DNA of 47,151 bases, taken from positions 1-47,151 of the forward strand of contig CAAGHA010000045.1 of assembly GCA_900769555.1 (NCBI GenBank). Reading direction: 5' to 3'. Positions 35,246-43,933 of the stretch are shown here, one piece after another. Both the position numbers and the translations under genes were made by a program. The notes beneath the pieces are model-generated. The model ran no database searches. It had not been told where the DNA came from and was given only the letters and a program-made list of their open reading frames with translations. This stretch comes from Bacteroidales bacterium. Lineage in GTDB: Bacteria; Bacteroidota; Bacteroidia; Bacteroidales; Paludibacteraceae. The stretch's first letter is position 1. The number at the start of each line of letters is the position of its first letter.

Positions 35246-36286
35246 TTATTCTTTGTCAACTTCTTGCATTATTATTTTAGCAACATTTTTCCAGTTATAT
35301 ATCCTTTTAAGTTCTTTTGTATTGATTTCTTTGTCTTCTTTATTTAGAGTTTCTTTAATAGCGAGAGACAAACTATCAACATCATTCCCATTCGCATAGT
35401 TGACATTATCTCCGTATATTTCATGAAATACTTCTAAATCTGATAGCAAGATTTTTTTGCACCCACACATGATGGCCTCTAAAGGAGGAAGTCCGAATCC
35501 TTCATACAGTGATGGGTATATAAAAAGGGAGGCATTTTTATAGTATGCAACAAGTTCTTCGTCTGTTACACGTCCAAGAAAGTGAATGTTTTTGTCAGAG
35601 TTATATTTTATTTCTCCGAAGACCGAATTGCCACCACCAATAATGAGCAACGGTATATCTATCTTGGACTTGTTATACGCAAGAATAAGTGACTCTAAAT
35701 TTTTTCTTGGATCCAAAGAGAAAACGGCAAGAAGGTAAGGTTGTGACGTGTTCTTTTCCATGATAAAATTTGCTTTGTTAATGAATTCTTCTGATACAGC
35801 ATTGTACACAACTGTAATTTTTTCTGATGGAATTTGTAAAATTCTTTCAATTTCCATTTTAGAATAATTACTTACGGTAAGAATTTTCTTTGCATTTTTT
35901 GCAACAATTGGAGTCAGTAAGTTGTAGATGTAATAGTATGATTTTGAAAACCACGAAGGATTTACCATGAAAGATAAGTCATGAATAGTAATTATTTGAT
36001 TAGATTTAAAGATTGGTCCCAATCCACTGAAATTTATTAACAAAGCGTTTTTCCTCCATAAAAATAGTGGGAGTGTAATTTGTTCCCAAAGATGTGATTT
36101 AAAAAAATTCAATGATCTTATCTTTAACAACGACAAATCATACTCTTTCTTAATTCCTTTCGGTGTTAGAATTTCAAAGTCAATGCCTAATTTAGCAAGT
36201 GCAATGCATGTTTCATAACCAAAGCGATTAATTCCGGTCATACCTTGAGTGAGAAATCTACCATTGATGTAAATTTTCTTATTCAT
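35246..36286 (-). CDS. Glycosyltransferase family 4
   Basis: The 346-aa GT-B protein starts KIYINGRFLTQGMTGINRFGYE, seen in mannosyltransferase-type GT4 enzymes. SLYEGFGLPPLEAIMCGC at ~261-278 is the donor-binding EGxGLxxxE motif. The start overlaps the end of the upstream GT2 gene by 8 bases, so these two form an operon. The operon lies exactly between inverted repeat copies A and B. It probably acts on a repeat unit together with that GT2. Confidence 0.92.
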   Translation of the reverse strand: MNKKIYINGRFLTQGMTGINRFGYETCIALAKLGIDFEILTPKGIKKEYDLSLLKIRSLNFFKSHLWEQITLPLFLWRKNALLINFSGLGPIFKSNQIITIHDLSFMVNPSWFSKSYYYIYNLLTPIVAKNAKKILTVSNYSKMEIERILQIPSEKITVVYNAVSEEFINKANFIMEKNTSQPYLLAVFSLDPRKNLESLILAYNKSKIDIPLLIIGGGNSVFGEIKYNSDKNIHFLGRVTDEELVAYYKNASLFIYPSLYEGFGLPPLEAIMCGCKKILLSDLEVFHEIYGDNVNYANGNDVDSLSLAIKETLNKEDKEINTKELKRIYNWKNVAKIIMQEVDKE

Positions 36287-37217
36287 TATTTATTCTTCTT
36301 AAGTAGTTTTTATACAAGTTTAATCTAAATGAATATTTTTTTAAATTTTCTTTGTTTTGTTTTTTTAGTTTTAAATATATGGTTGCAAATTTTAAAAATA
36401 TGATATTAATTAAACAAGATGATATTATGTAGTATTTTGAAAAATGTTTTTTATAATATGTTAATTTTCCGTCAAATGCAAATGTTTCTCTTTGGGTGGA
36501 AAATTCGAAGCTTTTACCTTCGTAATGAACAATTTTTGCAGAGGGTACAGAGTGATGCTGGAAACCTAGCTTTTTCAGCCGATAGGCCATGTCACATTCT
36601 TCGTGATACAAAAAAAAGTTTGGGTCAAATGCCCCATATCTGTCTAGTATTGACTTCTTTACCATCATATCTGCACCACAAATATAGGCAACTTCAATGG
36701 GACTATTCGTATGGTTATGTTCTGCGTTACGTCCAAAAATTATTCGAGTAAGTTGTCGTCTTAGGATGAAGTCTAAATCTTTAAAGATAGAAGGGTATAA
36801 TCTACTATACGAATGAGTAGGTTCTCCTATTTCATTAAATAAATTCCCACCGCAAGAGGCAACGTTTAAATTACAATCTAGATAGTTTGACAAGATCTTT
36901 AGCGCATTATTTTTCAATTTGACATCAGGGTTAAGGAATAAAATGTTTCGTCCGTTTGCATATTTAAGAGCTTCATTGTTTGCGCCTCCAAAGCCTATAT
37001 TGTTTTCTAATTGAATTATACGGAAATTTTCGAAAGGGTAATTCTTTAATTTATCGATTTTTTTAGGAGACGCATTGTCTATTACAATAATTTCAAAATC
37101 TATATCACTAGTATTGTTTATTATAGATTCGATTGCATCTATAGTGAAATTTTCTGAATTATAATTGACAATGATAACTGAAACATCCATAATGCTTATA
37201 TTATGTATTTTCTGCAA
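36279..37217 (-). CDS. Glycosyltransferase family 2 (rhamnosyltransferase-like)
   Basis: The 312-aa protein has VSVIIVNYNSENFTIDAIES, EIIVIDNAS, ENNIGFGGANNEAL and LFLNPDVKL (DxD-equivalent NPD), typical of GT2 rhamnosyltransferases. YICGADMMVKKSILD and FFLYHEECDMAYRLK follow. The C-terminal ~60 residues contain a hydrophobic segment and basic residues and may touch the membrane. A second Met at codon 10 (position 37190) gives a start closer to homologues. A -7 box (TAAATTTG on the minus strand) lies at 37257-37250. It is the first gene of the two-gene unit between the inverted repeats. Confidence 0.92.
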   Translation of the reverse strand: MQKIHNISIMDVSVIIVNYNSENFTIDAIESIINNTSDIDFEIIVIDNASPKKIDKLKNYPFENFRIIQLENNIGFGGANNEALKYANGRNILFLNPDVKLKNNALKILSNYLDCNLNVASCGGNLFNEIGEPTHSYSRLYPSIFKDLDFILRRQLTRIIFGRNAEHNHTNSPIEVAYICGADMMVKKSILDRYGAFDPNFFLYHEECDMAYRLKKLGFQHHSVPSAKIVHYEGKSFEFSTQRETFAFDGKLTYYKKHFSKYYIISSCLINIIFLKFATIYLKLKKQNKENLKKYSFRLNLYKNYLRRINNE

Positions 37218-37249
37218 TAACTATAAATCTAATGCGGTTGAATTTTTTA

Positions 37250-37257
37250 CAAATTTA
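37250..37257 (-). promoter_or_regulatory. -7 box for the repeat-flanked glycosyltransferase pair
   Basis: The minus-strand reading is TAAATTTG, which would start transcription near 37243. No -33 TTG is found at the usual distance. It lies outside repeat copy B, between the repeat and the gene. Confidence 0.35.
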
Positions 37258-37321
37258 TAATTATTTATTCGTTATTACATCTCTCTAAGAGAGAAATATT
37301 TATTTTAGATTATTAATTTAA

Positions 37322-37511
37322 GGAAACGTCTATAAATTACTATATTTGTTTTTTATTTGCAATAAATCTTATTTCGGAAGTTTTTGAATTTATTTTATTT
37401 ATCTTGCTTCTATTCATTTAGTTACGATGCTCGCATCGCTCCTTTATAAATAGACCCAACCCAAACAAAATGCCCTTGAAAATCATTTCGAACTAATTTA
37501 GTGAACTTTCC
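37322..37511 (+). repeat. ~190-bp MITE-like repeat, copy B
   Basis: This is the inverted partner of copy A (35031-35218). It begins GGAAACGTCTATAAATTAC, and the complement of its end reads GGAAAGTTCACTAAATTAG; 14 of 19 positions agree, an imperfect terminal inverted repeat. TTA occurs on both flanks (37318-37320 and 37513-37515). Inside are CGATGCTCGCATCG, a 14-nt palindrome-like hairpin at 37425-37438, and TATATTTG at 37341-37348, which fits a -7 box on the plus strand. Confidence 0.7.
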
Positions 37512-37817
37512 TTTAGAAATAATATGATTGATTCAACAGTTGTCATAAGGATAAATATATCGTATCTTTTTTCGAGGAAAGGAGTACAGAGGAGGAAATT
37601 TTGTGAAACTGCTTTTAGCAGAAGTGAATACGCGATGGCTTATTTGACTCGACGATAAAAATAATATACTATTGTGTTTTTTTAATTTCAATATAGTAAA
37701 TTATTGATTACTTTTGTTAGAGTTAATTTTTGTAACTAACAAATGGTGGAATCGGCTATTTTTATTTTAAACAAACATTGATAGGTTTAACTCTTTTTTG
37801 AATGCTTATTGAATTTT
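37512..37817 (+). other. Non-coding region before a glycosyltransferase
   Basis: There is no convincing ORF. TTG at 37540-37542 lies 20 nt before TATCTTTT at 37563-37570, a promoter-like pair pointing towards the gene at 37818. A G-rich segment at 37574-37640 follows, with the small hairpin CTGCTTTTAGCAG. The leader would be about 240 nt. It could hold a regulatory RNA or be decayed sequence; I cannot decide. Confidence 0.35.
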
Positions 37818-38660
37818 ATGAATAGTAATAGGTCAATATTGATACTTTTGGTTTTGTACCGACAAGAGTTGGAGGAGAGTCTTAGTTACAAAAGCCTTTG
37901 TGAGAATTTAAAATATCTCGCACATCCGTACAAAGTACTTGTTTATAATAATTCACCAACAATCAAGATTAGAGAAAGTGTTTCTTATCAAGTTTTTAAT
38001 GCGTCTCAGAATAATATGCTTGTAGGAGCTTATAATTATGCTTTTAATGAGGCTAGGAAAAATAAATATAATTGGCTGCTTTTATTGGATCAAGATAGTT
38101 GTCTTGATAAACAGTATTTTGTTGAATTATCATCAAAATTAATAGTAGTTTCTGAAAATACTGCAGCTATTTTGCCAAAGGTTTTATGTGATGAAAAACA
38201 TATTTCACCTGTTGTAGTATCTCATTTCGCTGGACCTTTTGGGGTTCAAAAAGTATATGATTCGGAAAGAATGTTGAGTAGTTCTGAATATTTGACAGGA
38301 ATTAATTCTGGCGCAATTTTAAGAACTTCTGCAATCGCTCAAATAGGTGGATTTTCGTACGATTTCCCGCTTGATTTTTTAGATCATTGGACATATCTTC
38401 AATTGGCAAACTTAGGGTTGAAAATAGAATTGTTGGATATAAATTTTGTTCATAATTTAACTATTTCTCACTCCTATAATCCTATGGGTGTTGAAAGGTA
38501 TATTAAATATTTAAAAGCTAGAGCATTATTTGCTAAAAAAGCAGGAGTGACAGTTCTTTTGATATTTAAAGGTCGGACATTAGGACAATGTGTAAAACAA
38601 CTTTTTAAACCTTCAGAACGAAAGTTTTTTATCCATACTTTTCGTGCGCTTTTTTATTAG
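37818..38660 (+). CDS. Glycosyltransferase family 2
   Basis: The 280-aa protein has SILILLVLYRQELEES at the start instead of the usual VxxYN, VLVYNNSP near 40, and NWLLLLDQDSCL with DQDS at 91-94, as in rhamnosyltransferases of the RfbF/WbbL type. FLDHWTYLQLANLG follows near residue 190. The ATG at 37818 is chosen over the TTG at 37809. It is convergent with the GT4 gene at 38687, with only 26 nt between them. Sugar unknown. Confidence 0.88.
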   Translation: MNSNRSILILLVLYRQELEESLSYKSLCENLKYLAHPYKVLVYNNSPTIKIRESVSYQVFNASQNNMLVGAYNYAFNEARKNKYNWLLLLDQDSCLDKQYFVELSSKLIVVSENTAAILPKVLCDEKHISPVVVSHFAGPFGVQKVYDSERMLSSSEYLTGINSGAILRTSAIAQIGGFSYDFPLDFLDHWTYLQLANLGLKIELLDINFVHNLTISHSYNPMGVERYIKYLKARALFAKKAGVTVLLIFKGRTLGQCVKQLFKPSERKFFIHTFRALFY

Positions 38661-38686
38661 AAGTTTTTAGTGAAGGTATTACATAT

Positions 38687-39808
38687 TCACCATAGTTTTG
38701 CATACTCTTCATTGACAATCTGTGCAATCCTTTTTGTGGTGAAATTTTCTTTGATTCGTTGGTGGGCATTTTGAGCCATTTTCAATCGTAACTCTTCGTT
38801 AGATAATAATTGATCAATAGCTTTGGCAAATGCTTTGTAATCTTTGTTAGGGACTTCAATCCCTGTGATGTTATGTAAATTGACCCAATTAACACCGGAT
38901 CCTTCTATCGTGAATGTTATGGCTGGTAGATAAGAGTACATTGCTTCTGCAAGAACAACTCCGAACGCTTCATTTTTAGTGATAGATGGAAAGGCAAATA
39001 CCTTAGATGATCTCATGTAACATCCAATTTCAGAATCAGCGATCTCTCCTAAAAAGTGAATACGGGGGGATTTGTTTTTACTTTTTAATTCTTCTGATAA
39101 AGGACCATTCCCGGCTATGAATATAACACAATCAGACTTAATATGTTTTTCGGCTTCCAATAGGTATTCAATTCCTTTGTATGCAACATGGCGCCCCATA
39201 AAGAATACTATTTTTTTTCCCTGACTTAACTCTTCGATATTCTTTAATGTGGTGGAATTTTCTATATAGTCGATTTTTGATTCGTAAATACCGTTGGGAA
39301 CTATTGCACACTTGTTTTTGTAAGACTCCAAAGGCTTGGAATTTTCTAAATAGTTTGGACTTGTAACAAAAATGCAATCGGCTAAATCCAATATCCTTTT
39401 CTCTATAGACGCAAATAGAGGGTAAATATATTTTTGACTAACAATGTCTGAGTGCCAATGAATGATTAATTTTGTTGCTTGAGGTTTTAAACGTTCAACA
39501 ACATATGCCGCATATGGATTGGGGAGATGCAGGTGGATTAAATCGGGTTGGAATTTATCCAAAACATCTTTCAATTTGCTTTTGTAAAAAGGAGCAATAG
39601 GTTGACTGAATAGAGTAAAGTAAGTACTTATTCGTCTGATTTCTATTCCGTTTTGGTTGGTATATGAATCTTCCAAATCATCATTGTAACAGAATACTTT
39701 ATTATCATACTCTGTCAATCCCTCAACTATGCTTTTGCATATATCCTCAATCCCACCTTTGTATGGAGGATAATATTTGGAGATATGTAACACCTTTTTT
39801 CGGTTCAT
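38687..39808 (-). CDS. Glycosyltransferase family 4
   Basis: The 373-aa GT-B protein has HISKYYPPYKGGIEDICKSI at the start (the glycine-rich acceptor-side loop), FMGRHVAYKGIEYLLEA near 208, and PSITKNEAFGVVLAEAMY near 275 (the E-x7-E donor motif). It is similar in type to mannosyl- or galactosyltransferases of O-antigen and capsule loci. It is monocistronic on the minus strand with a -7 box (TACCTTTG) at 39929-39922. ATTAGCTTT at 39832-39840 and AAAGCTAAT at 39867-39875 form a hairpin in its leader. Confidence 0.92.
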   Translation of the reverse strand: MNRKKVLHISKYYPPYKGGIEDICKSIVEGLTEYDNKVFCYNDDLEDSYTNQNGIEIRRISTYFTLFSQPIAPFYKSKLKDVLDKFQPDLIHLHLPNPYAAYVVERLKPQATKLIIHWHSDIVSQKYIYPLFASIEKRILDLADCIFVTSPNYLENSKPLESYKNKCAIVPNGIYESKIDYIENSTTLKNIEELSQGKKIVFFMGRHVAYKGIEYLLEAEKHIKSDCVIFIAGNGPLSEELKSKNKSPRIHFLGEIADSEIGCYMRSSKVFAFPSITKNEAFGVVLAEAMYSYLPAITFTIEGSGVNWVNLHNITGIEVPNKDYKAFAKAIDQLLSNEELRLKMAQNAHQRIKENFTTKRIAQIVNEEYAKLW

Positions 39809-39921
39809 TGCTCTATTTTCTTTGAATGCATATTAGCTTTTGTAAAACTTGTATTGATTATTTACTAAAGCTAATTTTCATCGTTGTCTCAATTTTTCTA
39901 TCTTAAGATTTTTAATAACCA

Positions 39922-39929
39922 CAAAGGTA
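39922..39929 (-). promoter_or_regulatory. -7 box of the GT4 gene, with leader hairpin
   Basis: The minus-strand reading is TACCTTTG. The leader would be about 107 nt and includes the nine-base inverted repeat ATTAGCTTT/AAAGCTAAT (39832-39840 and 39867-39875). There is no clear -33 element. Confidence 0.35.
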
Positions 39930-39978
39930 ATAAATTTTGCCATACGTTGAGGCTTGTCTGGATATTGTTTTCTTTTTT

Positions 39979-40584
39979 TTATGACTTTTTGTTATTTATG
40001 GTCAAGCCATCAATGTTTTTGAATTTATCAATAATTCGTGGGTAATCACTTTTACGTATAGACAGATTCATACAACAAAGATTGTCAAATTCTTGATTTA
40101 GAATAGTTGGAGAAAGCTCTTTTATAACCTTCATTACATCATTCATACTAATGTAATCAAAATTTATCTCGATTGGAGTTTCAATGGTTTTTTCAATAAT
40201 TTCATTGTTTTCCAATGCATCAAAACTCGCTTCTCTGTAGGCATTAATTAATCCGGATGTTCCCAATTTTGTTCCTCCAAAATACCTGACAACAACTATA
40301 AGTACATTTGTTAGTTGTTTTGATAAAATGGCTCCTAATATTGGTTTTCCCGCAGTTCCGGAAGGTTCGCCGTCATCGTTAGACCGACTCTCCTTGGTCT
40401 CTTCTCCAATAAGATATGCATAGCAAACGTGACGAGCATCATAATACACTTTCCGTTTCTCTTCCAATATGGTTTTTACTTCTGAAACCGACGTTACCGG
40501 AATTGCGAAAGCAAGGAATTTACTACCTTTTTCTTTGTATAAACCCTCTGATATAGTCGATATTGTCAGATATGTATCCTCCAT
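39979..40584 (-). CDS. YigZ/IMPACT-family protein (UPF0029)
   Basis: The 201-aa protein has the family signature: EKGSKFLAFAIPV, YYDARHVCYAYLIG, SNDDGEPSGTAGKPIL and VVRYFGGTKLGTSGLINAYR. A shorter C-terminal domain follows. It is cytoplasmic. The biochemical role is not settled; the eukaryotic relative IMPACT regulates translation. The gene starts three bases after the DEAD-box helicase gene, on the same strand. Confidence 0.93.
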   Translation of the reverse strand: MEDTYLTISTISEGLYKEKGSKFLAFAIPVTSVSEVKTILEEKRKVYYDARHVCYAYLIGEETKESRSNDDGEPSGTAGKPILGAILSKQLTNVLIVVVRYFGGTKLGTSGLINAYREASFDALENNEIIEKTIETPIEINFDYISMNDVMKVIKELSPTILNQEFDNLCCMNLSIRKSDYPRIIDKFKNIDGLTINNKKS

Positions 40585-40587
40585 ATA

Positions 40588-42360
40588 TTATCTTTTTCGT
40601 CGAAAACTATCTTTATTTCGTTTGAACTCCTTTTGTGATTCTCCTTTTCGGTCACTACGTTTTTTTCTATCATTTTTAAATTCGTAGTCATGACCTTTTT
40701 TCTTTCTGGAGTTCCATGAGTCGTCATTGCTACGATGAGAGCGTCTGTCTTTGAATACCTCTAAAAGTTGCACTCCATCGTTCTTTCTCTTTTCAAACGC
40801 ATTCATCATCGAACGAACCAAATCGGTTTTAACGTCAAAAAAAGTATATCTTTGAGTTATCTCAATGTCGTGAATACCGATGTTTTTGTCGTTGGTCGTA
40901 TCATTGATTAGTCCTAGAACTCGTTTTGGAGTAAAACCATCTCTCTCTCCAACGTTAATTTTTAGTCGAGTAAAATTTCCGCCTTTTTTTCGGTCCCTAT
41001 TACCATCTCGTTTTTCTTTCTTTTCAGGAATGTTGAGATCTGGAGCCTCTTTATAGTAGTCTAAGAATCTATTAAACTCTTGAGATACAAAATTAACAAT
41101 CAATTCTTCTCTACTAAGATCTTTAAGACGATCCATAATAACCGGAAGGTAAGGTGCAATTAAGTCTTGATTAATATTTTCTCCGGCATTCTCAATTTTT
41201 GCGATTAACGAGAATAGTTGACTTTGGCATACCTCTAATCCACTTGGAACTTTTTCTTGAATAAATGTCCTGTGCAGTACTTTTTCAATATTTTTGATTT
41301 TGCTCTTTTCTCGAGAGTGAATAATCGATATGGATACACCTTTCTTTCCAGCACGACCGGTTCTTCCACTTCTATGCGTGTAATTCTCAATGTCGTCTGG
41401 AAGATTATAGTTAATGACGTGTGTTAAGTTGTTTACATCCAATCCTCTTGCAGCAACATCTGTAGCTACGAGGATTTGTAAATTCTTTATGCGAAAACGC
41501 TGCATTACTGTATCACGTTGCACCTGAGATAAATCACCATGAAGGGCATCTGCATTGTATCCATCTTGCATTAATTTTTCTGCAACCTCTTTTGTCTCTT
41601 GTCTGGTTCTACAGAAAATAATTGCGTAAATATTAGGATTGATATCAACGATACGTTTTAAGGCACTATATCTATCTTTTGCTTGTACCATGTAGTATAT
41701 ATGTTCTACATTTTCGGTGCCTGAATTTTTCTTTCCAATTGCAATTTCAATACTGCTTTTCATATATTTTTTCGCAATATTGGCAATCTCTTTAGGCATT
41801 GTCGCTGAGAAAAGTAGCGTTCGTCTATTTTCCGGAGTTTCTTCTAATATCCGCTCAATATCATCTTGAAATCCCATATTTAGCATTTCATCGGCTTCAT
41901 CTAGTACTAAATATTTAATATTAGACAAATCCACCTTTTTACGTTCGATTAAGTCGATTAAACGTCCTGGAGTTGCAACTAAAATTTGAGGGGGAATGTC
42001 AAGTTGTTTAAATTGAGTTACGATATTCTCTCCTCCATAAACCGGAACAACCTTCATTTTGGGAAGGTATTTTGAGTAGTTTTTTAAATCATTGGATATT
42101 TGTATGCACAACTCCCTTGTTGGAGATAAAACCAATGCTTGTATTTTGCTGGTTTGATTATCTATTAATTGAAGTAAAGGAAGACCAAATCCGGCAGTTT
42201 TCCCTGTTCCGGTTTGAGCCAAGGCTACTAAATCTTCTGTACCACCTCCCAATAAATATGGAGTTACTTTTTCTTGTATTGGCATTGGCTCTTTGAATCC
42301 TAACTCCTCTATTCCTTGAAGGATTTCATCGCACAATCCTAAATCTTTGAATGTCGCCAT
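40588..42360 (-). CDS. DEAD-box RNA helicase with DbpA-type RNA-binding domain
   Basis: The 590-aa protein has all helicase motifs: Q motif (PMPIQEKVTPYLL), AQTGTGKT, PTRELCIQ, LDEADEML, FSATMP, ARGLD and HRSGRTGRAG. A DbpA-like RRM domain follows at ~455-530 (FTRLKINVGERDGFTPKRVL), then a basic, R/K/D-rich tail of ~60 residues. It is likely a DeaD/CsdA-like protein in ribosome assembly or cold adaptation. Transcription starts from a well-formed promoter about 235 nt upstream, so the mRNA has a long leader. yigZ follows after 3 nt. Confidence 0.95.
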   Translation of the reverse strand: MATFKDLGLCDEILQGIEELGFKEPMPIQEKVTPYLLGGGTEDLVALAQTGTGKTAGFGLPLLQLIDNQTSKIQALVLSPTRELCIQISNDLKNYSKYLPKMKVVPVYGGENIVTQFKQLDIPPQILVATPGRLIDLIERKKVDLSNIKYLVLDEADEMLNMGFQDDIERILEETPENRRTLLFSATMPKEIANIAKKYMKSSIEIAIGKKNSGTENVEHIYYMVQAKDRYSALKRIVDINPNIYAIIFCRTRQETKEVAEKLMQDGYNADALHGDLSQVQRDTVMQRFRIKNLQILVATDVAARGLDVNNLTHVINYNLPDDIENYTHRSGRTGRAGKKGVSISIIHSREKSKIKNIEKVLHRTFIQEKVPSGLEVCQSQLFSLIAKIENAGENINQDLIAPYLPVIMDRLKDLSREELIVNFVSQEFNRFLDYYKEAPDLNIPEKKEKRDGNRDRKKGGNFTRLKINVGERDGFTPKRVLGLINDTTNDKNIGIHDIEITQRYTFFDVKTDLVRSMMNAFEKRKNDGVQLLEVFKDRRSHRSNDDSWNSRKKKGHDYEFKNDRKKRSDRKGESQKEFKRNKDSFRRKR

Positions 42361-42599
42361 AAATTAATATTTGCCTGAAAGCTATTAAGAAGCTGTTTTA
42401 AATTTTGTAGACTTATGAAGCTGTTCACGATTTTATTGAAATCAAATATTTTTATCACTAAAACTTAGTTTATCCTTCATATCGGGTTGTCCTCAATCTA
42501 TTTATACCTATCTTTTTTTGATAATCAAATAGTCTTAATAAACAATTCTTAAAAATGCCCCAAATAAAATTCAAAAACAACTTCAGAAAAAAATCTCCG
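42361..42599 (-). promoter_or_regulatory. Long 5' leader of the DEAD-box helicase mRNA
   Basis: About 235 nt lie between the predicted start (near 42594) and the ATG at 42360, with no ORF. Read on the plus strand, the segment ATTAAGAAGCTGTTTTAAAT at 42384-42403 recurs with one base fewer at 47011-47029, and GAAGCTGTT occurs again at 42418-42426. A long leader is a known feature of cold-induced helicase mRNAs in other bacteria; its role here is inference. Confidence 0.45.
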
Positions 42600-42629
42600 C
42601 AAAGATACAATAAAGATATGAGAAAACAA
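42600..42629 (-). promoter_or_regulatory. Promoter of the DEAD-box helicase operon
   Basis: The minus-strand TATCTTTG (42607 to 42600) is a canonical -7 box. TTG (42629-42627) lies 19 nt upstream. It is one of the best promoter matches in the window. Confidence 0.6.
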
Positions 42630-42643
42630 GTACTTTCTAGTTC

Positions 42644-43825
42644 TTACTTCCTCTTGGGAGAAATAAAACGATTGTCTATATCTGTTATCTTTAATGATTC
42701 TGAGATAATTCTATCCGTCGAACTCTTGGTTTTGATCTTTTGAGTAGTATAAATCTTTATCAGATTAATTTTCATTGTACTATTGCTTGGAATAATCAAT
42801 CCGAAGGATTTGAATGTATGATTAATTTCATAATCGTTGCGATAGACCAATTGATTATTAACATAGAAAAATAATTCGTTGTTGCATTTTTGTATTGCAA
42901 AGTGGTTGAATTTTGATGTATTGAGTCTGGGTTGTAAAATTTCGGCAAATGGTCCCATACAATCGGAGTGTGCAATATAGTATCGACTATCCATGTATTT
43001 ATTATTTTGTGTCAGATACAAATAGTGAAAAGCATCTTCTTTGTTAGATTTGGAATAGCCTGCAGAAATGCCTATTATTTGGTTTTCTATGGTGATTGGA
43101 CAAGATATTGTCGTTTCAAAATAAAAATCTTCAAAGAGTTCTCCAAATAATAATTCAGTGTTTATATTGTTAGTGTTATTATCGTTTCTACTGATAGAAT
43201 ATTCGCCATCTTTGATTTGAAAAATAATACCGTTTTTTTCAATATATTGTTCTTCTTGAAGATTAATTTCTGCATATAATTCACCTTTATTACCATCAAA
43301 TGTACCACTCTTTGCCCATTCAGGATGCTTTTCACTGAAATTAAATAATTCGTTCAGATAATATTCTCTTCTGTAGCCGTTGTAATTAATATTCCATGCT
43401 CTATCCATATATTTTTCACCTCCACACATGATGCTTCTCCACTCGTTGTTATCTAATGAAACATTGGTGTGATCGCGATTTAATAAACCATGACCTAATT
43501 CGTGAAAAACAACATTTTCTCTGAGCATGTCTTTATCTGCGTAACTCGCTGTTTCCTCCCAATAGCTTCTGTCGATTTCAACTAAAATAGGTTGGCTATA
43601 GGTGCAAAGTCCGATGGTGGGAGCCTTTAAATTTGAAAATTTCATGATTAAACCATCTTCTTGCGGATTGATATTAACTCCACGTTCTTTAGCTTCGTTC
43701 AAGAATAAATGTAAATATGGTTTTAGCGTTGAGTCGATTTCATATTGAACCTCATCGTCGTTACACCCACTACATAAAAAGGTAATAGGAATGAATAACA
43801 ATTTAATTACAGCTTTTAATCTCAT
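42644..43825 (-). CDS. Lipoprotein with a zinc-metallopeptidase motif and a C-terminal concanavalin-like domain
   Basis: The 393-aa protein begins with a lipoprotein signal (lipobox LCSGC, Cys21). The first domain has the zinc motif HELGHGLLNRDH at 108-119 (H108, E109, H112, H119) and a downstream SIM (131-133) that could be a Met-turn. The spacing to the last histidine is one residue longer than the classic metzincin HExxHxxGxxH. Residues ~190-365 look like a LamG/DUF1080-type beta-sandwich (EDFYFETTISC, FNHFAIQKCNNELFFYVNNQLVY across two stretches). It probably acts on the cell surface or in the periplasm on an unknown protein. It is monocistronic; the promoter is not clear. Confidence 0.8.
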   Translation of the reverse strand: MRLKAVIKLLFIPITFLCSGCNDDEVQYEIDSTLKPYLHLFLNEAKERGVNINPQEDGLIMKFSNLKAPTIGLCTYSQPILVEIDRSYWEETASYADKDMLRENVVFHELGHGLLNRDHTNVSLDNNEWRSIMCGGEKYMDRAWNINYNGYRREYYLNELFNFSEKHPEWAKSGTFDGNKGELYAEINLQEEQYIEKNGIIFQIKDGEYSISRNDNNTNNINTELLFGELFEDFYFETTISCPITIENQIIGISAGYSKSNKEDAFHYLYLTQNNKYMDSRYYIAHSDCMGPFAEILQPRLNTSKFNHFAIQKCNNELFFYVNNQLVYRNDYEINHTFKSFGLIIPSNSTMKINLIKIYTTQKIKTKSSTDRIISESLKITDIDNRFISPKRK

Positions 43826-43933
43826 ATTTTAATAACTAATAAAATTTATTTTTCTTTCGTAGAAGTCCAACAATGAAACAAAAATATTTCATTATTGTTA
43901 TATTTCAAAACATAATTATCAGAATTGTACACT

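Noticed and set aside
36419..36751. 110-codon ORF on the plus strand
   Set aside because: It is antisense to a well-supported GT2 gene and has no recognisable motif.
35027..37515. Active phase-variable invertible segment
   Set aside because: The inverted repeats are too divergent (roughly two-thirds identical by eye) for efficient homologous inversion, and no recombinase gene is nearby; a past mobile-element origin is preferred.
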